From positions 62,001 to 126,000 of the forward strand of contig NZ_JAFBDZ010000004.1 in assembly GCF_016908495.1 (NCBI RefSeq): a DNA stretch of 64,000 nucleotides, in the 5' to 3' direction. Shown here in pieces: positions 1 to 9,437 of the stretch (the first letter of the stretch is position 1; the number at the start of each line of letters is the position of its first letter). The translations under genes were made by a program, and so were the position numbers. Below the pieces are notes generated by a model. That model saw only the letters and a list, made by a program, of their open reading frames with translations. It was not told the DNA's origin and made no database searches. The stretch comes from Rossellomorea pakistanensis. GTDB taxonomy: Bacteria > Bacillota > Bacilli > Bacillales > Bacillaceae_B.

Positions 1-90
1 ATCGGAAATCCATTGGATTACATCCAAAATCGTCATAGTCCCCGCTTTTAATTCGTTCAATAAACTGTATGAACTTAGTCCTACCTTCAT
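1..90 (-). CDS. Sugar phosphate isomerase/epimerase-like protein, N-terminal fragment (runs off window)
   Basis: Thirty codons are present, from an ATG at 88-90 to the window edge, preceded by a GAGGTG ribosome-binding site at about 97-103. The fragment begins MKVGLSSYSL and has TILDVIQWISD, which resembles the first strand and helix of TIM-barrel sugar phosphate isomerases/epimerases (xylose-isomerase-like family). It lies 26 bp downstream of the importer ATPase gene and is probably the last gene of that operon seen here. The family call rests on a short stretch, so it is tentative; the reading frame and start are well supported. Confidence 0.55.
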   Translation of the reverse strand, partial: MKVGLSSYSLLNELKAGTMTILDVIQWISD

Positions 91-116
91 TTTAAACACC
101 TCGTTTTTTTATCATT

Positions 117-1091
117 CTATGAGTCTAGTAAATGGCAAGCAGCAATGTGGCCTTCTACCCTTCCTTTTATAGAGGAAGGTTCTATCGTTTTACAAATATC
201 CATTCTGGCAGGGCATCTGGTATGAAAACGGCATCCAGCAGGAGGGTTAACCGGACTTGGAAGGTCCCCCTGTAAAATAATCCGATCCCTTCTTAACTTT
301 GGATCAGGTATCGGTACGGATGACAGCAATGCTTGTGTATAAGGATGCTGCGGGTTTGAAAAGATTGCCTCCTTAGGCCCCGATTCTACAATCGTCCCTA
401 AATACATTACTCCAATATCATCACTAATATGTTCCACAACACTTAAATCATGGGAAATAAAGAGATAGGTTAAATGAAATTCTTTTTGTAAATCTTTTAA
501 CAGGTTTAATATTTGAGACTGTATCGATACATCCAATGCTGAAACGGGCTCATCTGCAATAATTAACTCTGGCTTCATTATGAGTGCTCGAGCAATACCA
601 ATTCTCTGTCGTTGCCCCCCACTAAATTCATGGGCATAACGATCTGCCTGATATTCATTTAGACCGACGATTTCTAGCATTTCAGAAACTAGCTTATATC
701 TCTCAGCTTTTGATAGATTCGTATGAATCTCAAGCGGCTCCGAAATGATATCTCTCACTTTCATTCTCGGGTTTAGTGATGCATAGGGATCTTGAAAGAT
801 CATTTGAACTTTTTTTCTCATTGCTTTTAATTGGTTTTCTTTCTTTTGCGAGATTTCCATACCGCCAAACCAGATTTCCCCTTCATTTGGTCTAAGAAGA
901 CGAGAAATAAGTCGCCCGGTTGTTGATTTTCCGCATCCGCTTTCTCCAACCAGACTAAATGTTTTTCCTTTTCTAATCGCAAACGAGACATTATGAACAG
1001 CCTTTAACGATCTTTTTCTTTCAAAAATTCCAGCTGATAAATCAAATGATTTTTTTAATCCGTTCACTTGTAAAAGGTTTTGACTAGACAC
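117..1091 (-). CDS. Oligopeptide/dipeptide ABC transporter ATPase (OppF/DppF type)
   Basis: Cytoplasmic ATPase of a peptide- or nickel-type importer. Of its 324 residues, the Walker A motif GESGCGKST is at 49-57, the Q-loop glutamine at 100, the FSGGQ signature at 156-160, Walker B LIIADEP at 176-182 and the switch histidine at 214. The C-terminal oligopeptide-transporter extension has cysteines at 287, 293, 300 and 319; in this family such cysteines can bind an iron-sulfur cluster. The start is GTG, overlapping the preceding ATPase gene by 8 bp, with a purine-rich GAGAGGGGGG site just upstream. It pairs with the next ATPase as a heterodimer. Substrate cannot be told from sequence. Confidence 0.93.
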   Translation of the reverse strand: MSSQNLLQVNGLKKSFDLSAGIFERKRSLKAVHNVSFAIRKGKTFSLVGESGCGKSTTGRLISRLLRPNEGEIWFGGMEISQKKENQLKAMRKKVQMIFQDPYASLNPRMKVRDIISEPLEIHTNLSKAERYKLVSEMLEIVGLNEYQADRYAHEFSGGQRQRIGIARALIMKPELIIADEPVSALDVSIQSQILNLLKDLQKEFHLTYLFISHDLSVVEHISDDIGVMYLGTIVESGPKEAIFSNPQHPYTQALLSSVPIPDPKLRRDRIILQGDLPSPVNPPAGCRFHTRCPARMDICKTIEPSSIKGRVEGHIAACHLLDS

Positions 1092-2073
1092 TCATTTCCC
1101 CCCTCTCTTCATGAAAAAGCCAGCAACTGCATGATCTATTATTTTCAAATGAAACCGTATCCGGCTCTTCCTCAAAACAAATCGGCATTGCCTCTTTACA
1201 TCTAGGCGCAAATTTACACCCCATCGGCATATTTGAGGGATCAGGAACATTTCCACTAATAGAATCAAGCTTCTCCCTTTTTTCACCTATTTTCGGTACA
1301 GATCCTATTAACCCCTTTGTATAGGGATGTTTTGGATCCTCAAATAAATCGATAACGGAAGCTTCTTCCACCACTCTCCCGGCGTACATCACCACAACCC
1401 GGTCACACATTTCTGCGACAACTCCCAAGTCATGAGTGATTAACAAAACGGACATCTTCTCCTCCTCTTGAAGCTTCTTCATCAAGGATAAAATCTGTGC
1501 TTGGATCGTTACATCCAGAGCCGTAGTTGGTTCATCCGCTATTAATAGCTTAGGATTACAAGACATCGCCATTGCAATCATTACCCTTTGTCTCATTCCA
1601 CCTGAAAGCTGATGCGGAAATTCATTCAGTATTTCTTCCGCACGAGGAATTCCCACTTTTTCTAAAATCGAAATAGCGTGAGATTTTGCCTCTTTTTTCT
1701 TTAAGCTTAAATGCAGACGGATCGGCTCCATCATTTGCTCTCCAATTTTCATGACGGGATTTAATGACGTCATTGGTTCCTGAAAAATCATTGCCATTTG
1801 TTTACCACGAATTTTTCTCATACTTTCTTCAGAAAGGGTCGTTAAATCCTCACCATTAAAGTAAATCGATCCCCCGCTAATTTTTCCACTTGTTCCCCTG
1901 AACAACCTCATAATCGAAAGAGAGGTAATGCTTTTACCACATCCGGATTCACCAACGAGACCTAGTACTTCCCCTTTATTTAATTGAAAGTCGATTCCGT
2001 GTAAAATTTTGATTGGTTGATCATCCTTCTTAAATTCCGTTTGAAGTTGATTGACTTGCAATAAGTTTTCCAT
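1084..2073 (-). CDS. Oligopeptide/dipeptide ABC transporter ATPase (OppD/DppD type)
   Basis: Second ATPase of the importer, 329 residues from the ATG at 2071-2073. A TTG nine bases upstream is in frame, but it sits one base from the AAGGAG site, whereas the ATG sits ten bases from it, so the ATG is preferred. Walker A GESGCGKS is at 41-48, the LSGGMRQR signature at 156-163, Walker B LLIADEP at 176-182 and the H-loop THD near 213-215. C-terminal cysteines at 286, 292, 299 and 315/317 match the iron-sulfur-type extension of this family. It is translationally coupled to the downstream ATPase and follows the DppC-type permease. Confidence 0.93.
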   Translation of the reverse strand: MENLLQVNQLQTEFKKDDQPIKILHGIDFQLNKGEVLGLVGESGCGKSITSLSIMRLFRGTSGKISGGSIYFNGEDLTTLSEESMRKIRGKQMAMIFQEPMTSLNPVMKIGEQMMEPIRLHLSLKKKEAKSHAISILEKVGIPRAEEILNEFPHQLSGGMRQRVMIAMAMSCNPKLLIADEPTTALDVTIQAQILSLMKKLQEEEKMSVLLITHDLGVVAEMCDRVVVMYAGRVVEEASVIDLFEDPKHPYTKGLIGSVPKIGEKREKLDSISGNVPDPSNMPMGCKFAPRCKEAMPICFEEEPDTVSFENNRSCSCWLFHEERGEMSV

Positions 2074-2087
2074 ATCCCTCAAACTCC

Positions 2088-2984
2088 TTATTCATTCTTC
2101 GTTTTAGGATCTAACACATCCCGCAAACCATCCCCTACAAGGTTAAAGGCAAGAACCGTCAAAAAAATGGCAATCCCAGGCATGATGACTACATGTGAGG
2201 AGGTGCCTAAATAATCCCGCCCCATACTTAGCATTGCTCCCCAATCAGGGGTTTCAGGGCTGGCTCCTAATCCAAGAAAGCTCAAGCTGGAGGCTGCCAA
2301 AATGGCTGTACCAATTCTCATCGTAAAGAAAACGATTAAACTACTAAGTGTGGATGGCAGTATATGCTTAATGATAATTTTATGATGAGGTGCCCCCATT
2401 GATTTAGCCGCTTCCACAAACACTACCTCTTTTGCTTCTAAGCTTGAGCTTCTAACGAGTCTGGCAAATGATGGTATACTAAAGACAGAAACGGCGATAA
2501 TAACATTGTTTAATCCTGGTCCTAAAATAGCGACAATCGCAATGGCTAATAATAAGTCTGGAAAAGCAAACATCACATCACTTGATCTCATAATAATGCG
2601 ATCTAACCAACCACCAAAGTAACCACTAATTAATCCTAAAAAGGTGCCAATAACAGCGCCTAACAGAACAGATAAGAAACTAACGCTTAGTGAAATTCTA
2701 GTTCCTACAAGTAATCGGCTGAAAATGTCCCTTCCATATGCATCCGTCCCTGCCCAATGCTCTTGATTTGGCTTTACTAGTGTAGAATTATAATCTGGTT
2801 TATAGGGATCATAAGGTGCAATAGCAGGACCGATGAACGCTATTATGATAAGTAGGACGATGAAGATGCCTGCCCAAAAAGCCGTCTTTTGCTTTTTCCA
2901 ATTTTTTATGAATTCTCTTATTGGAGAATACTTCTTTTCTTTCATAACGGCACGATACGAATTGACTTCCTTTGTTACTTCCAT
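2088..2984 (-). CDS. ABC transporter permease (DppC/OppC type)
   Basis: Inner-membrane permease of 298 residues. A hydrophobic segment at about 35-53 follows a charged N-terminus (OppC N-terminal domain), then come the remaining membrane spans of the binding-protein-dependent transport domain from about 95. The EAAKSMGAP loop at about 191-199 is the usual ATPase docking motif. The ATG has a GGGAGGG ribosome-binding site. It is 15 bp downstream of the partner permease and 14 bp upstream of the first ATPase start, so the five genes form one operon. The LSFLGLGASPETPDWG segment near the C-terminus is typical of DppC/OppC proteins. Confidence 0.93.
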   Translation of the reverse strand: MEVTKEVNSYRAVMKEKKYSPIREFIKNWKKQKTAFWAGIFIVLLIIIAFIGPAIAPYDPYKPDYNSTLVKPNQEHWAGTDAYGRDIFSRLLVGTRISLSVSFLSVLLGAVIGTFLGLISGYFGGWLDRIIMRSSDVMFAFPDLLLAIAIVAILGPGLNNVIIAVSVFSIPSFARLVRSSSLEAKEVVFVEAAKSMGAPHHKIIIKHILPSTLSSLIVFFTMRIGTAILAASSLSFLGLGASPETPDWGAMLSMGRDYLGTSSHVVIMPGIAIFLTVLAFNLVGDGLRDVLDPKTKNE

Positions 2985-2999
2985 TTGGTTTTCCCTCCC

Positions 3000-3923
3000 C
3001 TATGTCACATAGCGAATTTTTGGGTTAAGAATGCTGTATAATACATCAACAAGTAAATTAACGATGATAAACTCAAAAGAAAAGAGCAGTAACTCAGCTT
3101 GAATTACTGGATAGTCACGGAATGCAATGGAATCAATGAGCAGCCTCCCCATGCCAGGAAAGCTAAATACCGTTTCTACTACTACGGAACCCCCTAATAA
3201 AAAGCCGAATTGTAAACCTGCGATTGTAACAACAGGTATTAATGAATTTCGGAGGGCATGTTTTGTAATAACAATTCGTTCCTTTAATCCTTTTGCACGA
3301 CCCGTTCGAACAAAATCTGCTCTTAATGTTTCGAGTAATGAAGATCTCGTAAACCTCGTTAGCATTGACATGATTCCTGCACCCAATGTAATAGAAGGCA
3401 GGATATAACTTTGCCACCCTTCTGAACCGCCTGTAGGGAACCAACCTAGCTGCACGGAAAAGATTTGAATTAAAATAAGTCCTAACCAAAATCCAGGCAA
3501 GGAGATTCCTGAGACAGCCGTTACCATCCCAATGTAATCTGGCCACTTATTTTTGAAAACAGCGGAGATCGTTCCAATCAATAGACCGATGATCACTGCC
3601 CACCCCATGCTTAATAGCGTTAAATAGATAGATGGTAAAAATCGGTCCACAAACATGTCAGATACAGGTAATCCCGTTTTTAATGAAGTTCCTAAGTCCC
3701 CTGTTAATAAATTACCCATATACGTAAAGTACTGCTCCCAAATAGGTAAATCTAATCCAAGTTTTGACCGGATTTTACTCACTTCCTCGAGTGTTGCATC
3801 TTTTCCTGCCACCAATCTTGCAGGATCACCTGGAATAAGGTGAGTAAAGAGGAAAACTACTATCGATACAATAATCAGAATCGGAATCATCTCAAGGATT
3901 CTCTTCATTATGTATTGAAGCAT
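3000..3923 (-). CDS. ABC transporter permease (DppB/OppB type)
   Basis: Membrane permease of 307 residues with an N-terminal span at about 8-27, then a periplasm-type extracytoplasmic loop and the transport domain with about five further spans. The segment HLIPGDPARLVAG after the first span is characteristic of DppB/OppB. The docking loop reads RTGRAKGLKE. The ATG follows AGAAAGGAG at a spacing of seven bases. It is the first permease after the binding-protein gene, in the usual A-B-C-D-F order of dipeptide importers. Confidence 0.93.
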   Translation of the reverse strand: MLQYIMKRILEMIPILIIVSIVVFLFTHLIPGDPARLVAGKDATLEEVSKIRSKLGLDLPIWEQYFTYMGNLLTGDLGTSLKTGLPVSDMFVDRFLPSIYLTLLSMGWAVIIGLLIGTISAVFKNKWPDYIGMVTAVSGISLPGFWLGLILIQIFSVQLGWFPTGGSEGWQSYILPSITLGAGIMSMLTRFTRSSLLETLRADFVRTGRAKGLKERIVITKHALRNSLIPVVTIAGLQFGFLLGGSVVVETVFSFPGMGRLLIDSIAFRDYPVIQAELLLFSFEFIIVNLLVDVLYSILNPKIRYVT

Positions 3924-3986
3924 TAGAACACTCCTTTCTGAAAGAAAAGAAGCTTCGGATAACCTCCACTTCTTTTCTATTTATCT

Positions 3987-5558
3987 TTATTTAAAGTTTG
4001 CATCACGGACCATGATATCCCCACTTGGTGCTATTTCTACACCTTCAACATTTGATCTAAACCCAGCTACAATTTCGTCTACACCTAAGAAGATCCAAGG
4101 AGCCTCCTTATAAACGGTCGATTGTATGTCACCATAAATTTCTTTTTGCTTATTTTCATCCGAAGTAGCATTCGCATCAGTAAACAATTGATCAACCACA
4201 TCATTTTTGTAATAAGCCGTATTTGCTCCATTAGGAGGGAAGGATTCACTACTGAATAATGGCTTGGTCGCATTTGTAATGTCTGAAGGATAGGCCGACC
4301 AGCTTACATACCACATTTGCACTTTTGCTTCTTCTGGAGTTTGAGGACCATAAATTTCTTCCGATAATGTTCCTTCTTCCATTGACTTAATTTCTACTTC
4401 AACACCGACTTCTTTGAGTTGTTGTTGAATAAATTGCATCCCTTTCATCGTGTCAGAATTTGTATTCCCCCAGATTTCAGCTTTGAACCCATCAGGATAT
4501 CCGGCTTCTTTTAAGAGTTCTTTTGCCTTATCAATGTTATAATCATAAGATTGCTGTTGTTCATAATGAATGGTTTTACTTGGTATGATGGAATCCAATG
4601 GCTTTCCAAAACCTGAATTCACGACTTTAATATATGCATCTTTATTGACTGCATAATTTAATGCTTGTCGAACCTTCACATTGTTAAAGGGTTCTTTTGT
4701 TGTATTGATAGACACGTATCTAGCAATAACGGAAGGAATTTTTTTTACTTCAACATTTTTATCACTTTCTAATTCTTTTACGTTTTGTACCGGCAGTGGA
4801 TAAATCACATCAGCCTCACCAGTCTTAAGCATTGCTACACGTGACCCGTTTTCTGGAACAGGTTTATACGTAATTTTATTAATTCGATTATTTCCACCCC
4901 AATAATCCTGAAACTTCTCAACCGTTAAGTGATCGCCTTGAACCCACTCTACAAATTTAAATGGACCCGTTCCGATTGGATTTTTAGAAATATCTTGATT
5001 ACCATCCTTTATTAGCTTTGGACTTATTAATTTAGCTGAAGCAAACCTCGTTAACATCCCACTGTATGGGGATGATAGCTTCACTTTCACCTCATGTTCA
5101 CTTACAATTTTAATTTCTTCAATCAAATTGAATCCACGGCTGTTGAGGCGAAGATTATTATCTGGATTCATAATTCTCTCAAAGTTAACCTTCACTGCTT
5201 CAGCGTTGAATGGAGTTCCATCGTGGAATTTAACTTCCTTTCTCAACTTAAAGGTGTATTCTAATGCATCCTCACTAACGCTAAACTCTTCCGCTAATAA
5301 AGGAATAATTTTTCCTTCAGGATCAATTCCTAATAGACCTTCTAACATGGAAGATTGCACCGAGTTGGAGTTCGTATCCCCTGTATTATGTGGATCCATT
5401 GAAATAAAGTTCTCATTAACCGCAATGACCATCTCTTCCTTTTGAGTAGCATTCTCGCTACTTCCCCCTCCAGTTTCATTACTTGAACACCCCGTAATAA
5501 GAGCGATCGAAAGTAACGTCAAGAACAAACACTTGATTCCTTTTTTCCTTTTCATCAT
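3987..5558 (-). CDS. ABC transporter substrate-binding lipoprotein (family 5, DppA/OppA type)
   Basis: Extracellular solute-binding protein anchored by lipid. The start is the first of two ATG codons at 5553-5558, preceded by GAAGGGGGATT; the reading frame is open upstream but lacks a ribosome-binding site. From this start the protein has 523 residues, a basic then hydrophobic signal peptide and the lipobox LITGC with cysteine 24. The body has family-5 features such as FKLRKEVKFHDGTPFNAEAV and the GTGPFKFVEW segment. It heads the importer operon. Family 5 covers peptides, nickel, glutathione and some sugars; the substrate here is unknown. Confidence 0.92.
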   Translation of the reverse strand: MMKRKKGIKCLFLTLLSIALITGCSSNETGGGSSENATQKEEMVIAVNENFISMDPHNTGDTNSNSVQSSMLEGLLGIDPEGKIIPLLAEEFSVSEDALEYTFKLRKEVKFHDGTPFNAEAVKVNFERIMNPDNNLRLNSRGFNLIEEIKIVSEHEVKVKLSSPYSGMLTRFASAKLISPKLIKDGNQDISKNPIGTGPFKFVEWVQGDHLTVEKFQDYWGGNNRINKITYKPVPENGSRVAMLKTGEADVIYPLPVQNVKELESDKNVEVKKIPSVIARYVSINTTKEPFNNVKVRQALNYAVNKDAYIKVVNSGFGKPLDSIIPSKTIHYEQQQSYDYNIDKAKELLKEAGYPDGFKAEIWGNTNSDTMKGMQFIQQQLKEVGVEVEIKSMEEGTLSEEIYGPQTPEEAKVQMWYVSWSAYPSDITNATKPLFSSESFPPNGANTAYYKNDVVDQLFTDANATSDENKQKEIYGDIQSTVYKEAPWIFLGVDEIVAGFRSNVEGVEIAPSGDIMVRDANFK

Positions 5559-5707
5559 AATCCCCCTTCGTTTCAAGAATTTTATTTGCATTTTATATCT
5601 CATCTGATTAAACAGATTCAAGATAAAAGGAATGCCATTGTAAAAAAATAATAACACGATGGTATTAATAGAACTGAATTCAATCTGTCATTATATAAAA
5701 TCAACTA

Positions 5708-5752
5708 TTTTACCTAATTAATTTCTCCAGTGGTGAAATTAATTAGGTAAAA
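5708..5752. promoter_or_regulatory. 18-bp perfect inverted repeat upstream of the importer operon
   Basis: Arms at 5708-5725 and 5735-5752 are exact inverse complements over 18 bases with a nine-base spacer. The element is about 150 bp upstream of the binding-protein start. It is AT-rich and neither strand continues into a clear run of T, so an operator or a leader structure is more likely than a terminator. The rest of 5559-6030 is AT-rich, with no open frame or other motif I can support apart from the hairpin at 5995-6023. Confidence 0.5.
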
Positions 5753-5994
5753 AATATATTAGGTGTCATTCACCGAACATTTCATTATAGATTAATTTTT
5801 TATATTTTTTGAAATTTAAGATAATTATAAACAAGACTTAAGCATTTTTACAAGGTTATTTTTAAAAATAATAAAATATTTTAGTACCCTCCCTGTTAAT
5901 TCGCTTTTATTTACAATTAAAAAACTCTTCCTTAAACTTTTCTATAATGTTGATCTGGAAGTAGTACAGGAAAACCTACCCTTTTTCAAACGAG

Positions 5995-6023
5995 GTCCCC
6001 TAGGTTGTAATATGCTAGAGGAC
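5995..6023 (-). terminator. Probable terminator of the MFS gene
   Basis: Nine-base arms at 5995-6003 and 6015-6023 pair completely on the minus-strand RNA if one G-U pair is allowed; on the plus strand that position would be a C-A mismatch, so the minus orientation is favoured. It lies 7 bp past the MFS stop codon. The following T-rich stretch is weak. Confidence 0.5.
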
Positions 6024-6030
6024 TTCTTAT

Positions 6031-7254
6031 TTAAGCACTCTTTTTCTCTGTATCACGAAATTTCCTAACTAAAAGCAGGTCTTTCCCCCAAACAAAAACA
6101 CCAATACAGACTAGTAACAAGAATATCCCCAATAATAAAGTCCGAACGGAGCTCTCCTCTAGCCAACCACCAAAATAAAGTAGTCCAGCAAATGCAAGAA
6201 GGCTTTGCAATGACTTCGCGAATCCACTTATTCTTCCCACAAACTCTTTTGGTGGTGTAATCTGAATTAGTGTGTTAAACATCGTGAATGCAACCTGAAA
6301 AGCTGCTCCGAGAAGAAAAACACTAATAGCAGCCGCCGCTACTGAAGAGCTAAGACTAAACATCAAAAAGGGGAGCCCCATCATCATGACCACCATTGGG
6401 ATGATCTTTTTATTCTTTAACCAATCAGCCTGCTTAGATATGAACAGCCCTAACACTAGAGCTCCGACGGCATAAGCTCCATCAATTATCCCAAGTGCAT
6501 CTGCCCCTTCATTCAACTCTACTTTTACAAACACGCCAACTCCAAGATTATAGATATGAACAAAGAATGAAGGTAATAAAGTTAAAAAGACATAGAAAAA
6601 GAGACCTTTTTGTTTGAATAAAAGTGATGTTCCTTCCTTGAGGTTCACCCAAAACTTACGCTTAGGTCCTTTTTCACTTTGAGGGGAAACATATCCTTTT
6701 CTTGCAAAGAAAATCAACATCGCTGCAACCAGAAATGTGATAGCATTCATGAAAACTACGTTAATTGATCCAAACCAAGCGATAAACACCCCTCCTAGTC
6801 CAGCACCAGAAAGTTTTCCAAGCTGGATCCAAACTTGAGTTGTCGCATTAGCCCGATACATTTGGTCATCATGAATGATTTCGCGGATAAAAGCGGAATT
6901 TGCCGGCATATAGAAGGATGTCCCAATCGAGTTCAGAAACTGCATAAAGTAAATGAAGAATATCGATAAATCGCCAACCCAATAAACAACAGGGACAAGG
7001 CTTATCGAAAGGAAACGAAAGAGATTAAACACGACCATGACAATTCTTCGATCATAACGATCGGCAATTATTCCACCGAATGAAGCAAGAAACATCAAAG
7101 GGAGAAAACTGATGGCAAGAGTGATCCCAACCTTTGTAGTCGAATCGGTCATTTCGAGAATTAACCATGTAATCGCGATAAAATGCATCCCTGTACCTAT
7201 GCTTGAAATAACAGAAGCGATTAAATACAACAAGTACGCCTGATTTTTAAGCAT
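6031..7254 (-). CDS. MFS transporter, putative drug/siderophore-type exporter
   Basis: Integral membrane protein of 407 residues with about twelve hydrophobic spans. The sequence GIIADRYDRRIVMV at about 61-74 is the loop 2-3 motif of the major facilitator superfamily, and the overall pattern resembles the MFS_3/EntS-like exporter group. The ATG start overlaps the end of the upstream nucleotidase gene by 8 bp, so the two are translationally coupled. No substrate can be assigned; coupling to a nucleotidase does not by itself imply nucleoside transport. Confidence 0.85.
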   Translation of the reverse strand: MLKNQAYLLYLIASVISSIGTGMHFIAITWLILEMTDSTTKVGITLAISFLPLMFLASFGGIIADRYDRRIVMVVFNLFRFLSISLVPVVYWVGDLSIFFIYFMQFLNSIGTSFYMPANSAFIREIIHDDQMYRANATTQVWIQLGKLSGAGLGGVFIAWFGSINVVFMNAITFLVAAMLIFFARKGYVSPQSEKGPKRKFWVNLKEGTSLLFKQKGLFFYVFLTLLPSFFVHIYNLGVGVFVKVELNEGADALGIIDGAYAVGALVLGLFISKQADWLKNKKIIPMVVMMMGLPFLMFSLSSSVAAAAISVFLLGAAFQVAFTMFNTLIQITPPKEFVGRISGFAKSLQSLLAFAGLLYFGGWLEESSVRTLLLGIFLLLVCIGVFVWGKDLLLVRKFRDTEKKSA

Positions 7255-8656
7255 TTACTTTATCTGAAGCTCCTGAGCTTTTCTTCAAAAAGTCCATAAA
7301 CACATCTTTGACCATTACGGTTTTACCGATATCGATCATTTTACAACCAGAAACAGACTTATACCCACATACCTCTGCATACAATAATGGAGTTCCACTC
7401 CCGACAGTGTACACTCGGTTCTCATCTAAGCTTTCTCCGTTTACTTTAATATCTGTTATGACTCCAGATTGATCTATCCATGTAATACCAGAGAATTCAA
7501 GAGCACCAATCTCGATTCCATGAGGTCGAAAACCATTACCATAAACCTTCTTAGACGTGATCTCTTCTTTGAACCTGTCCTTGATGAGTCCAACAATCTG
7601 CTCTCCTTTCATTTCAATCAACACTGGAGAATGCATACTCCTACATAAATTCAAAACCTTCCCTTTCGTAATACTTCCTTTTTCCATACCATCAGTCGCT
7701 GCTCCACCATACATGATGCCAATGTCTGCATCCCAAAAGTCACGCATACCTTCAGCCATTCGTTTAATCAAATCTGTGTGAGAAAGGGCTTGCCCGGTAT
7801 AAGACAGCGCTTCTGATAGAAACTCTTTCGTTTGTTCACGCCCCCGTTCTAGTATTGCAGTCATACTGGGATCACACTCTGAATCTAGTTTTATTTCTGT
7901 TAATTTCCCTTTATACTCTTCTATTATTCCTTCATCGAGGTCATATTCAAGATTTAACTCACCTACATAATTACCATAGCAACCTGCTTGAACAATCACG
8001 ACATCTGACTCGACAACCGGACGTTCAAGGGCATGATGAGTATGCGCTCCAACAATCACATCCACCATTCCACTTAAGCTTTTAGCTAGTGTAAGGTCAG
8101 CATCGTAACCCAGATGGGAAAGGAATACGATTAAGTTCGCACCGTGTTCTTTCAAATCGGTTACGGCTTTATTAATAGACTCTAATGTATTCCGATTACG
8201 AAAACCATGTTTATTTTCATAAAGATCCCCAAATTGATCTGTTGCTCCAAAGAGACCCACTTTTAAATGATCTCCTACTTCTACTATATGAGTTTCTTTA
8301 ACCCCGCCAATGCTTGCACCATCGCTTTCAACCAGATTTAATAACAACCATGGAACCTTCGACTTTAGACTTAGCTTTCGAATTAACTCTGGTGTTGACC
8401 GTAATAGCTCATTGTTTCCTACTGACATCGCATGGTAGCCAATATCCTCGAGCATTTCTAAGTGCATCCCGCCATTTGTAGCAAGACATTCATTAATACT
8501 CATATCTAAATGATCGCCACCATCTAGTAGGATATAATTCTTTCCTTGCTCCTCTAGCTCACTTACACGTTTCTTGATAAAGGCAGCCTGTCTTAACAAT
8601 TGGTCATAGTTACCGTGAAGATCGTTTGTGTGGATAATCGTAATGGTTTGTTTCAT
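7247..8656 (-). CDS. 5'-nucleotidase/metallophosphatase family protein (YunD-like)
   Basis: A 469-residue two-domain protein: a calcineurin-like metallophosphatase domain (about 1-220) and a C-terminal 5'-nucleotidase domain (about 280-440). Metal-site motifs are visible: TNDLHG at 10-15, GGDHLD at 46-51, GNNE at 80-83, LSHLGYD near 180 and GAHTHH near 205. There is no signal peptide, unlike most secreted UDP-sugar hydrolase/5'-nucleotidases; this and the length match the cytoplasmic Bacillus YunD group. It is likely to remove phosphate from nucleotides or related esters; the natural substrate is not known. Its stop overlaps the MFS start. Confidence 0.85.
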   Translation of the reverse strand: MKQTITIIHTNDLHGNYDQLLRQAAFIKKRVSELEEQGKNYILLDGGDHLDMSINECLATNGGMHLEMLEDIGYHAMSVGNNELLRSTPELIRKLSLKSKVPWLLLNLVESDGASIGGVKETHIVEVGDHLKVGLFGATDQFGDLYENKHGFRNRNTLESINKAVTDLKEHGANLIVFLSHLGYDADLTLAKSLSGMVDVIVGAHTHHALERPVVESDVVIVQAGCYGNYVGELNLEYDLDEGIIEEYKGKLTEIKLDSECDPSMTAILERGREQTKEFLSEALSYTGQALSHTDLIKRMAEGMRDFWDADIGIMYGGAATDGMEKGSITKGKVLNLCRSMHSPVLIEMKGEQIVGLIKDRFKEEITSKKVYGNGFRPHGIEIGALEFSGITWIDQSGVITDIKVNGESLDENRVYTVGSGTPLLYAEVCGYKSVSGCKMIDIGKTVMVKDVFMDFLKKSSGASDKVNA

Positions 8657-8742
8657 CAGTGTTTTCCCCTCTGTTCGTTTAAAGATGGTTATTGAAGATT
8701 AATAAAATGAATTTTCTAATATTATTACATCTAAAAGTTTTC

Positions 8743-9213
8743 TTAATCCCAAATATCTGCTCTAGAAACCCCCGCTGTCCTCAAGTAATCTAGTATTTGA
8801 CCTGTATGTATGGACTCGTGATAGGCTATTCGCAAAAGCATATCTCCTAACCTTCGAATATAACCAACATCAGAGCGATCAATGTTAATCGTTGAAAGAT
8901 CTTCGTCCTTATACTGAGATACTTGCTCTAGGAAAGCTTCTCTATAAGGTGCCGCAAATTCCAATTCCTTTTCAACAGATACAAGTGGCTGCTTTTCAAA
9001 TGGAGATTCGAAATGATGTAAGCTCCCTTGATTCCTAAGGGCCAAATGGTAGTAGTGTTCGCTTTCTAAAACATGGCGAACCATCTCTAAGCATGTCATT
9101 GCTTCATGGTCCGGTTTCCATTCTAGATATTGTTCCGGAATGGAATCCCAAACCTTTATACTCCTTCTTCTAACTTCTTCAAAATTTAAAATTAATAGAT
9201 CAATTGAGTTCAT
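8743..9213 (-). CDS. DinB family protein (DinB_2/YfiT-like)
   Basis: A 156-residue protein starting at the ATG at 9211-9213, chosen because AAGGGGTG lies eight bases upstream; an in-frame ATG 33 bases further upstream has no ribosome-binding site. It is a four-helix-bundle DinB-like protein with the usual metal-binding histidines: H in EMVRHVLESEH and the HESIHTGQILDYLR motif near the C-terminus. Members are often thiol-dependent transferases or metal-dependent hydrolases; the specific role is unknown. It is a single gene between the nucleotidase pair and a divergent phosphatase. Confidence 0.8.
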   Translation of the reverse strand: MNSIDLLILNFEEVRRRSIKVWDSIPEQYLEWKPDHEAMTCLEMVRHVLESEHYYHLALRNQGSLHHFESPFEKQPLVSVEKELEFAAPYREAFLEQVSQYKDEDLSTINIDRSDVGYIRRLGDMLLRIAYHESIHTGQILDYLRTAGVSRADIWD

Positions 9214-9437
9214 TAAGCAGCACCCCTTATTGTTTATATCTTCCATTATAACCGAATGTAGGTTCGTATTAAAAGGAATATTCAGTTTATTTCCGCATTA
9301 TATTTAGGAAGCAGGCAAAGATGTTACCTATCTAGTTCAGATATCTACTTAAGATTGTTTAAAATGATAGTTAATTCTCAATAATGAAGGATGAATGCGA
9401 AACCGCTTATAATGAATAACTTTTAGGAGAGAGCATT

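Noticed and set aside
3127..3546. Frames opposite or shifted to the DppB permease
   Set aside because: They lie wholly inside a well-supported permease gene and have no recognisable domain or ribosome-binding site.
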